Of a stretch of 64,000 nucleotides of DNA, positions 61,372-64,000 are shown in pieces (position 1 is the first letter of the stretch; each line of letters opens with the position of its first letter). The stretch comes from Faucicola tetraodonis (GTDB lineage Bacteria > Pseudomonadota > Gammaproteobacteria > Pseudomonadales > Moraxellaceae). Location of the stretch: the NCBI GenBank assembly GCA_032017425.1, contig DALZPW010000008.1. One strand, given 5' to 3'. The translations under genes were made by a program, and so were the position numbers. Below the pieces are notes generated by a model. It ran no database searches. It was not told where the DNA came from and saw only the letters and a list, made by a program, of their open reading frames with translations.

Positions 61372-63415
61372 CATAAATGAACTCCCAAAACTCATGACAA
61401 TAAAAGAAATATTAAGCAATGAAAACTATGTAATTCCTATTTATCAACGTAATTATGCTTGGGCAGATGAAGAAATTAATCAGCTGATTGAAGATATTAT
61501 TAATTATACGACTAGAGCTTCAAACAACGAAAACTATTATATTGGCTCACTTATAGTATTTAAGAGAACTGGTAAAAATCAAAAAACAGATTTCGAGGTA
61601 ATAGATGGACAACAGAGATTTAGCACATTAACGTTACTAACAACTTACTTAAAAAACCACGCTCCAAAACTTGATGATACTATTGATTTAGGCTGGTTCA
61701 TTAAGCAGAACATAATTTTTGATAATCGTCAAAAATCAACTGAGACTTTGAATAAACTTTTTGAAAAAGAATTTGAGAAAAGAATTAAAAGAAAGCAATA
61801 TAATGATGAGAGTGAATTAAATCCTGATATCATCAGTGGGTATAAGATTATTGAAAGTGCCCTGACGGAAAAGCTGACAGAACATGAAACCACCTTATCA
61901 GTATTTTGTAAATACCTTTTCAACAATGTAAAAATCCTAAGAATTGAAGTTCCAGAACATACAGACCTAAATCATTATTTTGAGGTGATGAATAATAGAG
62001 GTGAACAACTTGAAAAACATGAGGTATTAAAAGCAAAATTTTTAAGTTACTTAGCTCATGACTCAAAATCGACAAAAATTTTTAATGATATTTGGGAAAG
62101 CGTTGCTAACATGGAAAAATATGTTCAGACAGGTTTTGATACTAAGTTGAGAACTGAAATATTTGATAATTCATGGGCAGATTTAGTTCCCAATAGCTTC
62201 AAAGAAATAGCAGATTGTTATACTGTTATTGATGCCTTTAAAGAACAGAGCAAAGATAATATTGAGAAAAAGACACTTCATGAAATTATCCATTCAAAAG
62301 AAACTTTTTCTTCAAAAAATCCAGTTAAAGAGGATGAGCAACAAAGATTTGGTACCGTTATCAATTTCCCAAGCTTTTTACTTCATGTACTTAGAGTTTT
62401 TACTCAAAAAAATGTAAGTTTAGATGATAAGGCTTTGTTGACCGAGTTTGACGAGTACTTATTTAATAATCATGATGAAATGGTTATTAGAAGGCAAGTT
62501 AAGAAATTTGCCTATCAATTGCTTAAAACAAAATATTTGTTTGACACTTACATTATTAAGAGAGAACGTGAACAAGATAATGAATCATGGGAAATACAGT
62601 ATTATACGAAGAACAAGAAAACACACTACTACAAGCAAACTTTTGAAAGTGACTTAAACCGTCAAATCATGATGTTACTTGCGAGTTTCCATGTTTCAAT
62701 TCCGTCAATGAATTACAAATATTGGCTAAATGGTTCTTTACAATGGTTATCTGACAATTACGAATATGAGAATCCCATTGATGGTAATGAATATCTGCAC
62801 TATCTATTAAAAATGGCTAATAGCTTTTTATTTGACCGCTATTTGGTTGATAAAGGGTCGATTGATGAATTAGATTACTATCACATTATTTACAGTAACC
62901 ATGCAGAACCGCAACGCCATGTTGAATCAATTGAAGAAATTAATCGTGATTTACTTATTTATAAATACATAAAAAATAATTTCGTATTTAATTACTTAGA
63001 CTATTTGATTTGGAAGAAAAATTTTAGGAAAAATGGTAAAGATGCTTTCAGCGATTTTGATTTTTCTTTCAGAAGCTCAGTCGAGCATTTTTATTCTCAG
63101 ACAGCAGACGGATATAAACCTATGCCTATTCAAGACAGAGACAGCTTTGGCAACCTTTTTTTAATAAGCCATAGCCAAAACTCTTCATTTAGCAACAATA
63201 TCCCTGCTGTGAAGCTTTCTATGATTAAAAGTAAGTTTCTTGGACGAGAGTATGTTAAAGGTAAGGAAAATATTCCGAATCTTAAAATGCTTGAGTTCGT
63301 TAAAGATGTTAAGCTTCAGAAAGACTCTAATGACATCACTATGCAAGAGTATCAAGACATTATTAAGAAGCATGAGGAAAAGATGCTTCAGTTATTTGTA
63401 GATAATCAAATATGA
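61364..63415 (+). CDS. DUF262-DUF1524 (GmrSD-like) protein (partner B)
   Basis: The 683-residue protein has an N-terminal DUF262 domain (IPIYQRNYAW 24-33, DGQQR 81-85, VMNNRGEQLEKHEVLKAKFL near 205-225) and a C-terminal DUF1524/HNH-like region with SVEHFYSQ (His575), FGNLF (Asn597), NSSFSNN and Lys617. These match the H-N-N/K positions of GmrD nucleases, although the usual HIYPQ reads HFYSQ. GmrSD cleaves glucosylated phage DNA in an NTP-dependent way; the target here is unknown. It starts inside partner A. Confidence 0.87.
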   Translation: MRSINELPKLMTIKEILSNENYVIPIYQRNYAWADEEINQLIEDIINYTTRASNNENYYIGSLIVFKRTGKNQKTDFEVIDGQQRFSTLTLLTTYLKNHAPKLDDTIDLGWFIKQNIIFDNRQKSTETLNKLFEKEFEKRIKRKQYNDESELNPDIISGYKIIESALTEKLTEHETTLSVFCKYLFNNVKILRIEVPEHTDLNHYFEVMNNRGEQLEKHEVLKAKFLSYLAHDSKSTKIFNDIWESVANMEKYVQTGFDTKLRTEIFDNSWADLVPNSFKEIADCYTVIDAFKEQSKDNIEKKTLHEIIHSKETFSSKNPVKEDEQQRFGTVINFPSFLLHVLRVFTQKNVSLDDKALLTEFDEYLFNNHDEMVIRRQVKKFAYQLLKTKYLFDTYIIKREREQDNESWEIQYYTKNKKTHYYKQTFESDLNRQIMMLLASFHVSIPSMNYKYWLNGSLQWLSDNYEYENPIDGNEYLHYLLKMANSFLFDRYLVDKGSIDELDYYHIIYSNHAEPQRHVESIEEINRDLLIYKYIKNNFVFNYLDYLIWKKNFRKNGKDAFSDFDFSFRSSVEHFYSQTADGYKPMPIQDRDSFGNLFLISHSQNSSFSNNIPAVKLSMIKSKFLGREYVKGKENIPNLKMLEFVKDVKLQKDSNDITMQEYQDIIKKHEEKMLQLFVDNQI

Positions 63416-63440
63416 CCTCGTTAAATTCAAATTTGTATAT

Positions 63441-63790
63441 TGAACCGTCCCGAGTTTATCGGAGACAAGATTGCTTGAGTCGGGCAGCATAGCCTAACTG
63501 TTTTAGTGAACGATAGTAGATATTTTCCGCATCAATAGGCGACAAATATCCATTAGTAGAATGCAATCGTTCATAGTTGTACCAGTGTACCCAACCAAGG
63601 GTAGCCAGTGCAACATCATTCACCCCTCCCAGTGTTGTTTTAAATAATGAATCACCTCCGTTTTGTAGAATCCATTCACGCTTTCAGCGATTGCATTGTC
63701 TGAGCGAGGAATAGCGAGCACTGCTTCGCCCAAGTGTAAGACGTAGGGCTATGCTCGAAGTGGAGTCGCCGACAATATCGGGTCAGTTCA
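63441..63790 (-). mobile_element. Internally deleted IS3-family element (350 bp)
   Basis: Both ends share an imperfect 26-bp terminal inverted repeat beginning TGAAC (20 of 26 positions match; left end 63441-63466, right end 63790-63765). The interior keeps only the last ~80 codons of the transposase, read on the minus strand, joined to ~70 bp from the other end. The flanking trinucleotides (TAT and GAG) do not match, so no target duplication is seen. It sits between the DUF262 operon and its likely terminator. Confidence 0.8.
63456..63707 (-). pseudogene. 3' remnant of an IS3-family transposase, frameshifted
   Basis: The minus-strand translation reads SDNAIAESVNGFYKTEVIHY, then LKQHWEG, and after one frame shift VNDVALATLGWVHWYNYE, then RLHSTNGYLSPIDAENIYY to LKQSCLR and a stop inside the terminal repeat. 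This is the C-terminal end of an rve-type integrase core, with the conserved final DDE-region helices. The shift near 63622 and loss of the N-terminal part make it non-functional. Confidence 0.85.
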
Positions 63791-63794
63791 GAGG

Positions 63795-63831
63795 AATATA
63801 GAGCTACTATTAAAGTAGCTCTATATTTTTT
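63795..63831 (+). terminator. Terminator downstream of the IS remnant
   Basis: AATATAGAGCTACT pairs with AGTAGCTCTATATT (14 bp, 5-nt loop), ending in a T-run. It probably served the DUF262 operon before the IS element separated them. Confidence 0.9.
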
Positions 63832-63873
63832 GAAAAGAATATGGTGAAATGTTAAAAATCAATTAATCAAAAA

Positions 63874-64000
63874 ATGAGTAAAATTATGTATAGTAAAATG
63901 AATAAGTCGGAGTATGAAGCCCTAAAATCTGCTTACAGTCGTGATGAAAAACAAAATCGTCTTCAATTTTTTAGAGATTGGTATGAAGAAGATAAACTTA
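63874..64000 (+). CDS. N-terminal fragment of an unidentified island protein
   Basis: An ATG at 63874 (others in frame at 63886 and 63898) opens a frame that runs off the window. It gives MSKIMYSKMNKSEYEALKSA and then a charged helix ending FFRDWYEEDKL. No clear ribosome binding site is seen, so the true start is uncertain. Too little is present to name it. Confidence 0.5.
   Translation, partial: MSKIMYSKMNKSEYEALKSAYSRDEKQNRLQFFRDWYEEDKL

Noticed and set aside
52946..64000. Prophage
   Set aside because: No capsid, tail, portal, terminase or lysis genes are present; only replication, recombination and cargo-type genes are seen.

Overview
The window looks like a chromosome segment of a Moraxellaceae gammaproteobacterium, probably of the Moraxella/Faucicola/Psychrobacter group. 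The basis is gene content and order (trpF-trpB-trpA-accD-folC; tRNA-Trp-secE-nusG-rplKAJL-rpoBC; mrcA divergent from pilMNOPQ-aroKB; gltBD) together with moderate, A+T-leaning base composition. No 16S rRNA gene is present, so the genus is an inference.

Layout. 1-1.7 kb: a divergent gene start and a sulfur-type metallo-beta-lactamase-fold hydrolase with a DUF2892 protein, behind a promoter containing a palindromic operator. 1.8-12 kb: tryptophan genes interrupted by a VapBC-type toxin-antitoxin pair and a membrane protein, then accD, folC, a LysM-SPOR envelope protein and a DUF2726 protein. 12-25 kb: tRNA-Trp, secE, nusG, the L11/L1/L10/L7-L12 genes and rpoB-rpoC, with long structured intergenic regions including a possible small RNA between rplL and rpoB. 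25-37 kb: a DUF6586-type protein, PBP1A, the type IV pilus assembly operon pilMNOPQ, aroK, aroB and a DamX-like protein. 37-47 kb: glutamate synthase, a phosphatase, a polysaccharide flippase, nadA and a Pro/Arg/His tRNA cluster. 47-52.6 kb: a secreted protein, nagZ, queF, an ABC-2 exporter and a c-type cytochrome.

At 52,870 a tRNA-Arg(CCG) gene marks a sharp change to A+T-rich accessory DNA, read here as one end of a genomic island. It carries an orphan protein with a ribbon-helix-helix-like tail, 41-bp direct repeats, a YagK/YfjJ (inovirus Gp2-like) protein, a zinc-ribbon protein, DUF932, YqaJ nuclease, a Gp3-like recombination directionality factor candidate, an AlpA regulator, a pair of overlapping DUF262 genes (GmrSD-like, likely defence), an internally deleted IS3-family element and the start of another gene. 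No integrase or second attachment site lies in the window, so the far end of the island is outside it.

The strongest candidates for something little described are the two-gene DUF262 cassette and the island core that combines a Gp2-like protein with hairpin-controlled genes and a YqaJ/RDF recombination set. In the core genome, the rplL-rpoB intergenic region (promoter, short transcript, terminator, nested leader) and the promoter-embedded operator at the start are the most notable.
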